This document shows positions 34,509 to 44,900 of a stretch of 64,000 nt of DNA, one piece after another (the stretch's first letter is position 1; every line of letters begins with the position of its first letter). The position numbers and the translations under genes are program-made. The DNA comes from Lachnospiraceae bacterium AB2028. Lineage in GTDB: Bacteria > Bacillota > Clostridia > Lachnospirales > Lachnospiraceae. The stretch lies in NCBI GenBank assembly GCA_000621425.1, contig JHYJ01000003.1:98913-162912 (forward strand). Direction: 5' to 3'. Below the pieces are notes generated by a model. That model was given only the letters and a program-made list of their open reading frames with translations. It was not told where the DNA came from and ran no database searches.

Positions 34509-35054
34509 TTAAATCATTCTGCAGAAATTAATGATCTCCTCTTTTCTAGGCTCGACATTTTCCCTGTATTCAATAGATGTCAGCCCTAAGTGTCCGGAAC
34601 ATTCTATTTCAAGGTGTCCGTAGAAATGCTCTATACTGCCAATAAGCCTCTCGCATTCCGGCATGTTGGGACCGGTCCTTAATGCAACTGCGTATCCTTT
34701 CTTTCCCGGTTTGATAGTTGCGTGGGGTTCATGTGTATTGCACCAGGGAGTACATCTGTCAATAAAAGCCTTATACTGCCCGGGAATATCGGCCCAATAT
34801 GAAGGCGATACCGACACAATAATATCAGCAGCATCAAATTCATCCATGATGTCACGGATAACCTGAGCATCGTCCATTATGCATGAGGCAGTATTATGGC
34901 ATGACCTGCAGCCTTTGCAAAACGAAAATGAATAATCATCAATGCAGATACTCTTTGTTTCATAACGGGAATCCAGTTCTTCTGCAATGATCTCTGTAAT
35001 CCTTGCTGTAGCTCCGGTTCTGACCGGGCTACAATTAATTATAAGTGCCTTCAT
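34509..35054 (-). CDS. flavodoxin-like NAD(P)H-dependent FMN reductase family protein
   Basis: A 181-aa flavodoxin-fold protein. FMN-phosphate loop is NCSPVRTGATARI (about 7-19), and the flavin-contact stretch is SVSPSYWADIPGQYKAFIDRC. A cysteine-rich CKGCRSCHNTASC between them is typical of NADPH-dependent FMN reductase/iron-sulfur flavoprotein relatives. It likely reduces quinones or other acceptors, substrate unknown. The ATG at 35054 has AAGGGAT upstream. Its place between unrelated small proteins gives no functional hint. Confidence 0.82.
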   Translation of the reverse strand: MKALIINCSPVRTGATARITEIIAEELDSRYETKSICIDDYSFSFCKGCRSCHNTASCIMDDAQVIRDIMDEFDAADIIVSVSPSYWADIPGQYKAFIDRCTPWCNTHEPHATIKPGKKGYAVALRTGPNMPECERLIGSIEHFYGHLEIECSGHLGLTSIEYRENVEPRKEEIINFCRMI

Positions 35055-35176
35055 TCTCCATCCCTTTCTGCTTTTCCTTCAATACAGAGCCTCACGGTAA
35101 CAGCTGTTATTCGGTTGACGGATCCTGAATCCGGTTATTCTCATCCAAAATTTATTGAACCACTGTGTTATATGGA

Positions 35177-36355
35177 TTATATAACAGTATAACTCTCGGC
35201 TCCTCGTTTATAGCTACGGAAAGAGAGCCAGCGCAGCCCATGCTTTTCCGCCACCTTGGGAACCTGTTCCAATACATCACGAAGATCCCATGCGACAAAA
35301 TCTATATATCCGAAATTTACTCCGGTAGCACCGCCGACAAACATGAAAGAATCCGGCAAAGACTGCTCCAGTTCTTCTGTAATAGCATCCCTGAGATCAA
35401 GTATCTGTGTGCCTTTCGAATCGCTTTCTATCGCATCAAGCGGATAGAACAGATATCCCGCAACTATGCCATCATCCAAAAGGGAGTCCACTGCATATGA
35501 CCTTTCACCATAATAATCATTCACAAGAGAGAGAAGCCGTGTAGAGCCGGATATGATATCAAACCGTGTTCCATCCTTTGATGCCCCGTCAGGATTCATA
35601 TGATATGCACTGTACAGGTCAATATAACTGTTCGTATCCAAGAGCTGTTCTTTGGTCATCTGCTGATTGGAAACCACATCATCCATAAGTTCATGAAGAC
35701 TTATTGAAGGTCTGTCCAAAGGCTCATCAATAAACTTGATATTAGCGATAAACTTCATCTCCGCCAGCTCACCTACCGCCTGGTCTAAGAGAATATAAAG
35801 AAGATTATATGCGGCATTGATATTGCCCTTTATAAGCGGAAGCATATTCTCACAATAGACAAGGAGATCAGCATGCCCGTTCTCCCACTCTGTCCATAAG
35901 CATATATCAGAAGCACAGACAGAATTCTCACCCATCACGATCTGAAATTTATCTATTGCCTGTCCGTTAGATCTCCTTCCGACGATTATGTTCCAATATT
36001 CCAGCACTTCCCTGGGAGCTTTATTTCTGAAATATACCCCTGAGAATAATCTTGACCAGTCCCCCTCAAGATTCAGTATAAGGTCATACTTTTCGCCATT
36101 GTAGCCAACCTCCGCGTAAGTATCCTTAAATGCCGGTGACAGCAGTTTATGCAGTTCAGCAGATACCCGGTCCGGCTCGGCCTTTGTATCTATCAACTGC
36201 CTGAGCACAGCTTCTTCTTTAACAAATTCATTCCAGCATATCTCAACCCTCTGTCGGAATGAACTATCACAAAAAGGATAATCCCTGAAAGATTTTGTAC
36301 TTGGATCGGCCAGACTGTTTTTCTTATTATTCTTTAACTTATCGAATAATCCCAT
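35177..36355 (-). CDS. hypothetical protein (immunity-cluster neighbour)
   Basis: A 392-aa soluble protein I do not recognise. It starts MGLFDKLKNNKK, common for proteins of this type in Lachnospiraceae, then has an alpha/beta pattern with many aromatic and acidic residues (YDLILNLEGDWSRLF, ICLWTEWENGHADLLVY) and a C-terminal block FVGGATGVNFGYIDFVAWD. No signal peptide or TM segment. ATG at 36355 with GAGAGGGAG upstream. It lies among SUKH-type genes with short gaps, so an immunity or stress role is possible but not shown. Confidence 0.6.
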   Translation of the reverse strand: MGLFDKLKNNKKNSLADPSTKSFRDYPFCDSSFRQRVEICWNEFVKEEAVLRQLIDTKAEPDRVSAELHKLLSPAFKDTYAEVGYNGEKYDLILNLEGDWSRLFSGVYFRNKAPREVLEYWNIIVGRRSNGQAIDKFQIVMGENSVCASDICLWTEWENGHADLLVYCENMLPLIKGNINAAYNLLYILLDQAVGELAEMKFIANIKFIDEPLDRPSISLHELMDDVVSNQQMTKEQLLDTNSYIDLYSAYHMNPDGASKDGTRFDIISGSTRLLSLVNDYYGERSYAVDSLLDDGIVAGYLFYPLDAIESDSKGTQILDLRDAITEELEQSLPDSFMFVGGATGVNFGYIDFVAWDLRDVLEQVPKVAEKHGLRWLSFRSYKRGAESYTVI

Positions 36356-36369
36356 ACTCCCTCTCCTAT

Positions 36370-36723
36370 TTATTTAAATGTAACCGTACCCTCAGGGCTT
36401 TCTTCTGCCGTTATATGAAACTTATTCTCATCGATTTTTTTAATCATATGCATATATGTAACGCGCCATCTGAATCTGCCTGTCGGTTTCTTCTTATCAT
36501 CTCTTTTATATATAAGAGCCATATCAAAATCCGGAAAGGGTTTCTTAAAATTCAGTACCGGATTATTTATCTCTATCTCTGCCTCTACTCCATCCTGATC
36601 GATGATTATAGGTTTCTTGTCATTATATGCATCTCGAATACGCTTTATAAATTCAACGAAATCGGACTGTTTTTCCTCTTCGCCCCACTCGATCATTGCC
36701 TGGAAATCATCATCTACTCTCAT
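36370..36723 (-). CDS. small hypothetical protein
   Basis: A 117-aa acidic soluble protein, not recognised. It has an N-terminal helix (MRVDDDFQAMIEWGEEE) and a beta-rich remainder (PIIIDQDGVEAEIEINN, RWRVTYMHMIKKI). ATG at 36723 with AAGGAG 9 nt upstream. It sits 17 nt after the larger SUKH-containing gene and 14 nt before the 35177 gene, so these three are probably co-transcribed. Confidence 0.6.
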   Translation of the reverse strand: MRVDDDFQAMIEWGEEEKQSDFVEFIKRIRDAYNDKKPIIIDQDGVEAEIEINNPVLNFKKPFPDFDMALIYKRDDKKKPTGRFRWRVTYMHMIKKIDENKFHITAEESPEGTVTFK

Positions 36724-36740
36724 TTCTGTTTACTCCTTTT

Positions 36741-37955
36741 TCAGCAAAACGGTTCTACACAGAGTTTTCCTTTCTCGTCAAATCCCATAGCCAGGATTCC
36801 ATCATCTTCCCCACTGCTGGTATACCCAATCGCCAACTCCGTATTGGGAACTAAAGTACCCCTGATAGTACCAAGGTAAGTGATCTTCTTCCTCTTAAAT
36901 GAGTTTTTCGCCAGTTTCGGAACATTACCACCGATAGCAGATGTTCTCTCATCTATCTTCTTTGGATCACAAGGGTCAAGGAAAAGCGGATACTCATGAA
37001 TCCAGCGGCGCTTTTTTATTAGCTTGGATGACACATCATACAGAGGTGCTCCTTTGCGTATCTCGATAATATCGCTTATGGTATTAGCAGTTTTTTCAGC
37101 ACAATATACTTGCCAGCATAGTATATCCGGATCCGCAAATCCATGATTATAGATTTCCATCAAAAAATATCCACAACTCAGTTTGATTTCCGGAATATAC
37201 TCCGGAAGATAGGTCGGATACCCACCGATCTTATCCTGATTTTGTATCGGAGTATCGCTTGGCTCACCGCGTCTGATAATGTATGCATCTGAGCCTTCCT
37301 GCGGCTGTTCAGCCGGTTCTTCCTCTTTTTCATCCCCTAAGAGAACATGGTCATCTTCATCAAAAGGCTTTCCTGTGCATACAACTTTCAGGAACTGCTC
37401 AAAATTGTCGCAGAATTCGTGTGCATTCTCTTCCATGCATTCACGGGCTGCTTTTGGATCATCATAATCTTCACTCTCATAAAGGTCTTCATGATAGATC
37501 GAATAAACAACATCTTCCTTACCATCCAGGAAGATCTTATACCCTCTGAATTCACCCAGAAGAATGAAACCGGCCTTCGCCCAGGCAGCTGTTCCGTCAT
37601 TCCTTTCGTGAAAGCTCTTTATAAACGCATCAATGCCCGACACATCATAATTAAACCAGTCAAGCTCAACTATGATCTGGTCTTCTTCTGTATCAATATA
37701 CTTATTCTCTGTTCTTGAGAAAGTTATTCCAAAAGAATTGGTATAAGTATCGCCGCATAAACAGATATACACCTTAGTTGACGGCATCTGATATGTACGT
37801 AAAAATGTTTTAAATGAAGCGGGAAATTTGACCTTAAGTTCTTTTCCGATCGCAGTAATATCCTTTGCCATCAATCCTGACTTAGCAAAATCTTCCGGAA
37901 AAATCGACTCTTCTCTGGCATTAAGCCCATCCAGTAAAGCCTTGATCTGTGACAT
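36741..37955 (-). CDS. SMI1/KNR4 (SUKH) protein with extra C-terminal domain
   Basis: A 404-aa protein. Residues 1-175 fit SMI1/KNR4 (IGKELKVKFPASFKTFLRTY, GITFSRTENKYI, GFILLGEFRGYKIFLD). An acidic linker (about 205-225: KEEEPAEQPQEGSD) leads to a second domain opening GGYPTYLPEYIPEI, reminiscent of DUF1963-type repeats, and then a strand-rich C terminus (KITYLGTIRGTLVPN). Fusing SUKH to this second domain is unusual. ATG at 37955 has AGGGGG upstream. Possible immunity or regulatory function; not proven. Confidence 0.6.
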   Translation of the reverse strand: MSQIKALLDGLNAREESIFPEDFAKSGLMAKDITAIGKELKVKFPASFKTFLRTYQMPSTKVYICLCGDTYTNSFGITFSRTENKYIDTEEDQIIVELDWFNYDVSGIDAFIKSFHERNDGTAAWAKAGFILLGEFRGYKIFLDGKEDVVYSIYHEDLYESEDYDDPKAARECMEENAHEFCDNFEQFLKVVCTGKPFDEDDHVLLGDEKEEEPAEQPQEGSDAYIIRRGEPSDTPIQNQDKIGGYPTYLPEYIPEIKLSCGYFLMEIYNHGFADPDILCWQVYCAEKTANTISDIIEIRKGAPLYDVSSKLIKKRRWIHEYPLFLDPCDPKKIDERTSAIGGNVPKLAKNSFKRKKITYLGTIRGTLVPNTELAIGYTSSGEDDGILAMGFDEKGKLCVEPFC

Positions 37956-37990
37956 CGTCTACCCCCTATTTTTATTTAAAATATAATGAA

Positions 37991-38629
37991 CTATTTTCTA
38001 TCTCTCAATATCTGTCCAATATTAAATTCGTATTCATCTTCTCTCGGATTCTTATATCCGTCGAACTGTTCAACTTCGGTCAGTTCAAACTGATAACCGT
38101 ATTTTGCTTCCTTCATATCAACCGGACCTTTTTTCGCATATCCCCTGATAGTAAGAAGATACTTTCCGGCAGGAATATCACACCATACATCATGATATAT
38201 CTTGTAGTCGTTTAATGTGATATGCCATATCTCCTTGTCAGACTCATAATTCAGCATCCCGTATTCCATAAATTCCCGGCCTTCGCCCCGATGTGCAGCC
38301 TCATTAAAAGTCAGAAAGGAACCTAAACCGGAAACCCAGAGCCCGTCCCTGACATCAAGATTGAACCCATCATATTCCAGAACCTGCTCCCAATCATCAT
38401 CAAAACTCTCATTCAGATTTTTAAACTTTATACAATAGTCTCCATGATCAATCTGTGGAATGGGGATCCAGACTCCTTCTTTCTGAAGCTTTAGATATTT
38501 CTCGTCATCTTTTTGGAATAAAGCCAGAAGCTTTTTGGCCCTTATCTTTTCACTCTTCAAGAAATCTTTAAAAGTGTCCATCGACCAAAGGCATATTCCG
38601 TATTCTGTTGAGTTTACTATTCTGTCCAT
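37991..38629 (-). CDS. hypothetical protein
   Basis: A 212-aa soluble protein that I cannot place. It has a Lys-rich helical segment (SEKIRAKKLLALFQKDDEKY) and a beta-rich C-terminal half (EIWHITLNDYKIYHDVWCDIPAGKYL). The start is ATG at 38629 with AGGGAG 9 nt upstream; an ATG three codons earlier abuts that site. It precedes the SUKH fusion gene by 35 nt and may belong to the same transcript. Confidence 0.55.
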   Translation of the reverse strand: MDRIVNSTEYGICLWSMDTFKDFLKSEKIRAKKLLALFQKDDEKYLKLQKEGVWIPIPQIDHGDYCIKFKNLNESFDDDWEQVLEYDGFNLDVRDGLWVSGLGSFLTFNEAAHRGEGREFMEYGMLNYESDKEIWHITLNDYKIYHDVWCDIPAGKYLLTIRGYAKKGPVDMKEAKYGYQFELTEVEQFDGYKNPREDEYEFNIGQILRDRK

Positions 38630-38707
38630 ATTGCGCATCTCCCTTATTATTCCATCAAAGTTATTTTATCATTTTTCCTTGCCAGGGTCTTATATGATTC
38701 TTTCGAA

Positions 38708-39892
38708 CTACACTATCCCCAGCGCCTTCACAAGCCCTTCTGTAAAAGTTTCCCGGGAGAATAATTTTTCAGCTGTTTTAAAGCCATGACCGGCTATGTT
38801 TTTAAGTGTAGCGCTGTCGTCAGTTATGTGTGAAAGACCCAGATAGTCCTCATCTTCTGTGAAGAACTCATCTATGAATTTATTAGAATTCGTGACCACT
38901 GCAGTCCCGGTCATCATTCCCATAGTGACCCTGTCATGTATGCCGTTGGTAAAGCCGGGCAGGACATTCAGGATAGCTTTGCAGGAAGAAATAAGTCCGG
39001 ATACTTCGCGGTAATCCACATCTTTTATCCACTCGACATTTTTCCTGTCACATAACCCGGATATATCCCATTCATTCCCGCACAGCAGGATATTAACACC
39101 TTTATCAACTGCTTTATATACAGCTTTTCTGCGAAGTACAGCTCTGGCGTATATATCAGCCACAAAACATTTATTCAACAGTATCCTGTACGCTGTTATA
39201 TCATCACTATAACAGTCATCCGATGCAACTTGTACTACAATCTCATTTGCATTCTTTCCCAAATCAGTCAAAGCCCGGTCAAAAGCCTCCTCGGGTGAAC
39301 AAGTTATACTATCGTCATTTTCCGCAATAAGAATCTCTGCCATTGAATTACAGAGCCGGCATACTTCCTCCGGCAGTTCATTCATTATCTTTTCAAATTT
39401 TTCAGGCGGATAGTATGATCCGGTGAAAAGCAGTGTATCGCGACGCCGTTCAAAAGGCATGAGAGACGAATGAATTCCCACCGGCACCGGGAGAAAACCT
39501 ACCTTTTTTACATGCGGATAATACTTTTTAACATACTCCACATGATCACGGTCTATGCAGATCACATTAAGATTCTTTACAGGCTGCTTAAGTATAGGAT
39601 CGTGATAAAGCGGATGGTCCACAATATAATCAAAAAAAGGAGCATCTATCATATCAATAAAATGCTCCTTTTCAGCCATTACACGCGGCAGAATCGAATT
39701 AAAATCAAGCAGTGCGTCATATTTTTTTCCGGCATGAGACAGCAGGATCTGTTCTGCATCTTCCTCGCTCATTATGTCACAGATTTCAGCGTCGACTCCC
39801 ATTTGCATCAACGCATTCCTGCATTCATGAGCAAATACGATATTGGAAGCATATGCTAAATATCTGGTAACAAATATAAGAACCTTTGCCAT
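38708..39892 (-). CDS. CgeB/YkvP-like glycosyltransferase
   Basis: A 394-aa soluble GT-B-like protein. The N-terminal Rossmann half begins KVLIFVTRYLAYASN; the C-terminal half holds the glycosyl-transferase group 1_2 pattern with FTGSYYPPEKFEKIM, GNEWDISGLCD and the late acidic block FTNGIHDRVTMGMMTGTAVVTNSNKF. This layout is seen in CgeB/YkvP-type proteins. Acceptor and sugar are unknown. ATG at 39892 lacks a strong binding site. It is not obviously linked to its neighbours. Confidence 0.65.
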   Translation of the reverse strand: MAKVLIFVTRYLAYASNIVFAHECRNALMQMGVDAEICDIMSEEDAEQILLSHAGKKYDALLDFNSILPRVMAEKEHFIDMIDAPFFDYIVDHPLYHDPILKQPVKNLNVICIDRDHVEYVKKYYPHVKKVGFLPVPVGIHSSLMPFERRRDTLLFTGSYYPPEKFEKIMNELPEEVCRLCNSMAEILIAENDDSITCSPEEAFDRALTDLGKNANEIVVQVASDDCYSDDITAYRILLNKCFVADIYARAVLRRKAVYKAVDKGVNILLCGNEWDISGLCDRKNVEWIKDVDYREVSGLISSCKAILNVLPGFTNGIHDRVTMGMMTGTAVVTNSNKFIDEFFTEDEDYLGLSHITDDSATLKNIAGHGFKTAEKLFSRETFTEGLVKALGIV

Positions 39893-39952
39893 CTTATGTC
39901 ACTTTCGCATATTCATAGCGATAGGTACAGCTCCACGATGGTACTATACTTA

Positions 39953-41860
39953 TCAATATGTATAATTAAATCTTCTGTCGAGATCAGCATAGCTGGGCCA
40001 ATCCGAAGTCTCCACTGCCATACTTAACATATTGAAACCACTGTCATAAATTGCTAATGTTCCTTCCGGCTGGAATAAAAATATTACATCATATGCATTC
40101 CCGGATGCCAGATTATTTCCGATGACTTCCACTTCCGGAACAAACGTAAACCAATAATACTCTGCACCCGGCACGACATAGACTGCTATGTCATTATAAT
40201 AATTTGACGCATACAGATCATTTTCACTGACCTTGGTACAGGTCACATCTCCGTATGCATAATCGCTCATGTAATCCGACAGCATCAGACATCCATCGTT
40301 TGAATCCATTACACTTAGTCCCCAGTCATTTTCAAGAGTCTCTATAACAGGATCTTTTGCCTCGGGGCTGACAAAATAATACTGTGCCCACTCAGTCTCC
40401 CATGCCGTACCTGCATAGCTGAATTCACCGCCTGACAGGGAATTGCCATATTCAAGGCTCTCTTCAGAAACATCTATCTTTATAACATAACCACCTTCCT
40501 TATCAACACCTCTTCCACTCACGACAACAGATGTCTTGCCGGGGTTCAATGCGGTAACAGTTACTGACCCATCGTAGTTGTCAGTTATACGTATCACATC
40601 ATTCGAATAATATCCACCGTTGGCTACAGACCAATCAATATCCCTGGGACTTGAGAATTCATCGATATTTTCGACCCATATGGTATGTGTATCACCCACC
40701 TCCATATAGACAGTCTCTGTATCGGAAAGCACTACGCTGTGTGTCCCGCCTAAAGAAGTGGATGAAAACATCTCATCAATTCCCTCTATCTGTGAGGCCA
40801 GGACTACCGATGCAACAATTGCCCCTATGATCACTAAAACCATTATCACTACAAGAATAGCTATGATCACTCCATAACCCTTTGGCTTTTCAGGTGGAAC
40901 AGATGACGCATATGCCGGATTCATAAGAACCGGACCGCCCGGCTGCTGATTATTCATCTGGGGACCATAAGGCTGTGGACCTGTCATTTTTGGTCCGTTC
41001 ACCTGACCGTTTGGAATCTGTGCACCAAACTGATTACCCTGCATCTGCTGGGGATTCATCTGGGATATTGGTGCTTGACTGCCGGGCATTCCCGCCATCG
41101 AAACCGCAGCAACCTGACCATTAACAATTTGCCGGTTATTTGAAACTACTTGAGCTGATTCATTTTTTACAGGTACATCAGCCTGAACAGATACGCTTTC
41201 CTGCTGGCTAACTGCCGGTTGCTGTTCTGCTTGCGATACATTAGAGTTTTCAGCTGCACTTTTGCTTACAGTCTGATCAACTACTGTCTGCGAATTATTC
41301 ACAATTGGTGCAGCGCTTGATTCCGATACATTGTCTGCCTTGTTGTCAACTATCGGAGTAGCTGCTTTCGGTGCATTATCAGCAGTCGGCTGGGAAACTG
41401 TATCCTGAGTGTTATTACTAGCTTCCGGCTGTATTTTTTCTTCCTTCACAGCATTAGCTACAGGCTCCGGGTTAGTTGCCGGCGTATTATCCGCAACCGG
41501 CTTTACTGTCTCCTGGGCATTATTAATTACAGGCTGCGCGTTCACCACAGGTGTATTATTCACTGTAGGCTGTGAGTTCACCACAGGTGCAGTAGTAACC
41601 GCTGCCACCGGCGTATTATTAACTAGAGGCGTATCGTTTACTGCCGGCGGTGTATTTACCACAGGCGTGTTATTTACTACCGGCTGTGCATTTACTGTCT
41701 GCGTATTGTTCACTACCGGCTGAACATTCATCACCGGCGGTGTATAGACAGAAGCCTGGGGTATGGTTTCCTTAGGGAATGCATATCCGCAGTTGTCGCA
41801 ATACTTTGTAGTTACCGGAACCTGATCCCCGCAGCTGGGGCAAAACTTAGTGTCGTCCAT
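39953..41860 (-). CDS. zinc-ribbon membrane protein with Asn/Val repeats and Ig-like domain
   Basis: A 635-aa protein. Residues 1-27 form a zinc ribbon (CPSCGDQ, YCDNCGYAF). Residues about 35-220 are degenerate repeats of PVVNNTPVVN type, low complexity. A Gly/Pro/Gln-rich stretch leads to one TM (IIAILVVIMVLVIIGAIVASVVL, about 330-352). Outside the membrane are a bacterial Ig-like (BIG2-type) domain (DTHTIWVENI, TVTALNPGKTSVVVSG) and a C-terminal domain of unknown fold rich in Tyr. The zinc ribbon would be cytoplasmic. ATG at 41860 has AAAGGAG upstream. Function unknown; a membrane-tethered surface adhesin or sensor is possible. Confidence 0.6.
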   Translation of the reverse strand: MDDTKFCPSCGDQVPVTTKYCDNCGYAFPKETIPQASVYTPPVMNVQPVVNNTQTVNAQPVVNNTPVVNTPPAVNDTPLVNNTPVAAVTTAPVVNSQPTVNNTPVVNAQPVINNAQETVKPVADNTPATNPEPVANAVKEEKIQPEASNNTQDTVSQPTADNAPKAATPIVDNKADNVSESSAAPIVNNSQTVVDQTVSKSAAENSNVSQAEQQPAVSQQESVSVQADVPVKNESAQVVSNNRQIVNGQVAAVSMAGMPGSQAPISQMNPQQMQGNQFGAQIPNGQVNGPKMTGPQPYGPQMNNQQPGGPVLMNPAYASSVPPEKPKGYGVIIAILVVIMVLVIIGAIVASVVLASQIEGIDEMFSSTSLGGTHSVVLSDTETVYMEVGDTHTIWVENIDEFSSPRDIDWSVANGGYYSNDVIRITDNYDGSVTVTALNPGKTSVVVSGRGVDKEGGYVIKIDVSEESLEYGNSLSGGEFSYAGTAWETEWAQYYFVSPEAKDPVIETLENDWGLSVMDSNDGCLMLSDYMSDYAYGDVTCTKVSENDLYASNYYNDIAVYVVPGAEYYWFTFVPEVEVIGNNLASGNAYDVIFLFQPEGTLAIYDSGFNMLSMAVETSDWPSYADLDRRFNYTY

Positions 41861-41873
41861 TATTCTCCTTTCT

Positions 41874-41970
41874 GCCGCTTTAGCGGCTACGCATGGCGAT
41901 CAGAGAACATTGGGCCGCTTTGCGGCATCAATGTTCAGTTGAAAGAAATGCTATCGAGCATTTCTTTCAA
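41874..41970. repeat. three consecutive hairpins, the last overlapping the mfd stop
   Basis: GCCGC/GCGGC (41874-41887); GAACATTG (41905-41912)/CAATGTTC (41929-41936) around CCGC-ttt-GCGG; and TTGAAAGAAATGC (41939-41951)/GCATTTCTTTCAA (41958-41970), a perfect 13-bp inverted repeat. The last one starts inside the mfd stop codon (41967-41969, minus strand). It may serve as mfd terminator, though no T run follows, or be a repeat element. Confidence 0.6.
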
Positions 41971-44900
41971 ACTTCTCCCTGCCTCTCTTTTTTTAATATA
42001 CTGTCAAAACCATTCAGTACCTTATCGGCCATTTCAAGCATTAATGCACTTCCATGCAGCCCGCTTTCACCACTATCATTATATACCAAAGTAAACATCG
42101 GGTCGCCTACAGTTTTTAATCTCAAGTCACCGTCAAAACTGTTCAGAAAAATAGGTATCTCTGTCACATCAACGGGAGCATTGCGTTCCATCCTGAAAGT
42201 AATAAGTCCTTCGTGCCCACTAATCCTCGTAATGTACTTCCTGCAGCCCTTTTCCTTAAGGGCTGATACCTTGAGCAGATTGTCGGCCTCCGGCGGTATC
42301 TTTCCGAAACGGTCTTCAAGCTCGTCACAGATATCCTCTCTGTCGGCTTCGCTCCTTATTCCTGCGATACGTTTATATATATCCAGTTTCTGCATCTCAT
42401 CCGGAATGTACTCTGCCGGAAGGTACGCATCAACCTTCATTTCTATCTCGCAGTCAACCTTCTTCTCAATCTCGATACCACGCTTTTCAAGAACCGCGCC
42501 CTCAAGCATCTTGCAGTAAAGGTCATAACCTATAGCCTCTACCTGACCGTGCTGCGCCTTGCCCAGTACATTTCCGGCTCCCCTGATTTCCAGATCACTC
42601 ATGGCAATCTTGAATCCGCTTCCCAGCTCGGTATACTGTCGGATAGCAGTAAGCCTCTTTTCTGCAGTTTCTCTCAGTATACGATTCCTGTCATACATAA
42701 GGAATGCATAAGCTGTGCGGTCCGAACGACCCACACGGCCTCGCAGCTGATAGAGCTGTGAAAGGCCCAGCTTGTCCGAATCCCTTATTATTATAGTATT
42801 AACGTTAGGTATATCCAAGCCTGTCTCTATGATCGTGGTGGAAACAAGCACGTCTATCTCGTGATGAATAAATGAAAGCATTATATCTTCCAGGCTGTTT
42901 TCTGACATCTGGCCGTGAGCAAATGACACCCTGGCATTAGGAACCAGCATCTGAACTTCTGCTGCCACATCCGTTATGGTCTTCACCCGATTTGAAACAT
43001 AATATACCTGGCCGCCCCTGTTAAGCTCCCTGTTGATGGCATCCCTTACCATCTCGTCATTGTATTCACTAAGATAAGTCTGAATAGGCTGTCTGTTCTG
43101 CGGGGCTTCTTCCAAAAGGCTCATGTCCCTTATACCCGTAAGGCTCATGTGAAGGGTACGTGGAATAGGCGTCGCCGTAAGGGTCAGCACATCCACATTT
43201 TTCTTGAGCTGCTTTATCTTTTCCTTATGGGATACGCCGAAACGCTGCTCCTCGTCTATTATCAGCAGCCCAAGGTCCGCATACTGCACATCCTTGGACA
43301 AAAGCCTGTGAGTTCCTATAACTATATCAACCTCGCCGGCCTTAAGCGCTGCGAGGACTTTCTTTATCTCACCGGCAGTCCTGAAACGGGAGATCATCTC
43401 GATACGCACGGGATAACTCTTCATTCTGTCCATAAATGTGGTATAGTGCTGCTCTGCAAGTATGGTAGTTGGAACAAGGTAGGCCACCTGCTTATTCTCC
43501 TGCACTGCCTTGAATGCCGCACGGATAGCGACTTCCGTTTTGCCGAATCCCACATCGCCGCAGATCAGCCTGTCCATTATCTTGGAGCTTTCCATATCAG
43601 CCTTCACCGCATCTATGGCATTCATCTGATCCACTGTCTCTTCGTAGGGGAACATCTCCTCGAATTCCTGCTGCCATACGCTGTCAGTACTGTAGCAGTA
43701 GCCATTGCTCTGCATACGCTCCGCATAAAGGTCCACCAGCTCCTGCGCAATAGCATCCACAGCCCGCTTTGCCTTTTCCCTTGTATGATGCCACTCCTCG
43801 GTTCCCAGCTTGTTTAGTTTTGGAGCTTTTGCATCTTTGTCGGCAAAGAGTGATACCTTGTCAAAATCTGTGGCCGGCACATAGAGAAAGGCACCATCCC
43901 GGTATTCGATCTTCATGTAATCCTTGCGGATGTACTCGACCTCTACCTCTTCTATACCGCGGTAAATACCCACGCCGCAGTCTTCATTTATCACATAGTC
44001 GCCTATGTGTAACTCCGACAGATCCCTTAAGTGCTTGCCGGGACTGTACTTAGCTTTCTTTTTCTTAATATTCTTCTGCCTTGCACCGAAGATATCAGTT
44101 TCCGCAATAACGGTAAACTTAAGGTCCGGATAGGTAAAGCCTTTCTGCACATGACCATATACGGTCATGATCTCCTTAGGCTTCAGTGGCACATCCGTCC
44201 TTTCAGTATAGGCACAGATCACGTCCTCGTAACCCAGGTCATCTGCCAGACGTTTTGCCCTTGATCTGGAGCCTGAAAGAATCAGCACCTTGTACCCTTC
44301 GGCACGCATCTTTTTCAAGTTGCTCACAAGAGCAGGGAAAGAATTATTGTAGGACGCAAGCGTAACGATACTGACAAACTCATGAGTTTCATTTTTAAAA
44401 AGGGGCGACATAGGCTCCATATCAGCAAGCTGGACTGTATTGTCCTTAGCCAGCCGATGCATCGTGTCATTGACCGGGTACAGTATGTCAGTCTGTCCCT
44501 TTGTGACATACCCCGCCTTCAGGCGGTTCTTCATGCTCTCTTCAAACTCCTGCACCGTAAGGTTTCCGTGTTCCACAGTCCGGTCCGGCTCATCAATGAA
44601 GATGCAGTGCTTTCTTTTGGCAAGGATATCCAGCAGGGATATGGTCTCGTCATAGAAATAATTTATATAGCTGTCATAGTTTATGTTTCCTATATCATGG
44701 ATCAGGGCATTCTCAAGCTCTCCCAGACGGACTTTAAGCCTCGTAGCCTCTTCCGGCTTCATGGCATCCATGAATTCCTTTATGGCGCTTTCCATCTCTT
44801 CCTTGATGGCAGCATAGCCGTCGCCCTTTTTCTCCCGGTCCAGTATCAGCTCCCTTGCCGGGAAGACAGTTATCTCCTCAAGCTCCTCTATAGAGCGCTG

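Noticed and set aside
41409-41723. Open plus-strand frame rich in Thr/Gly/Val
   Set aside because: It is the antisense image of the repetitive Asn/Val coding region of the minus-strand zinc-ribbon protein, with no ribosome binding site.
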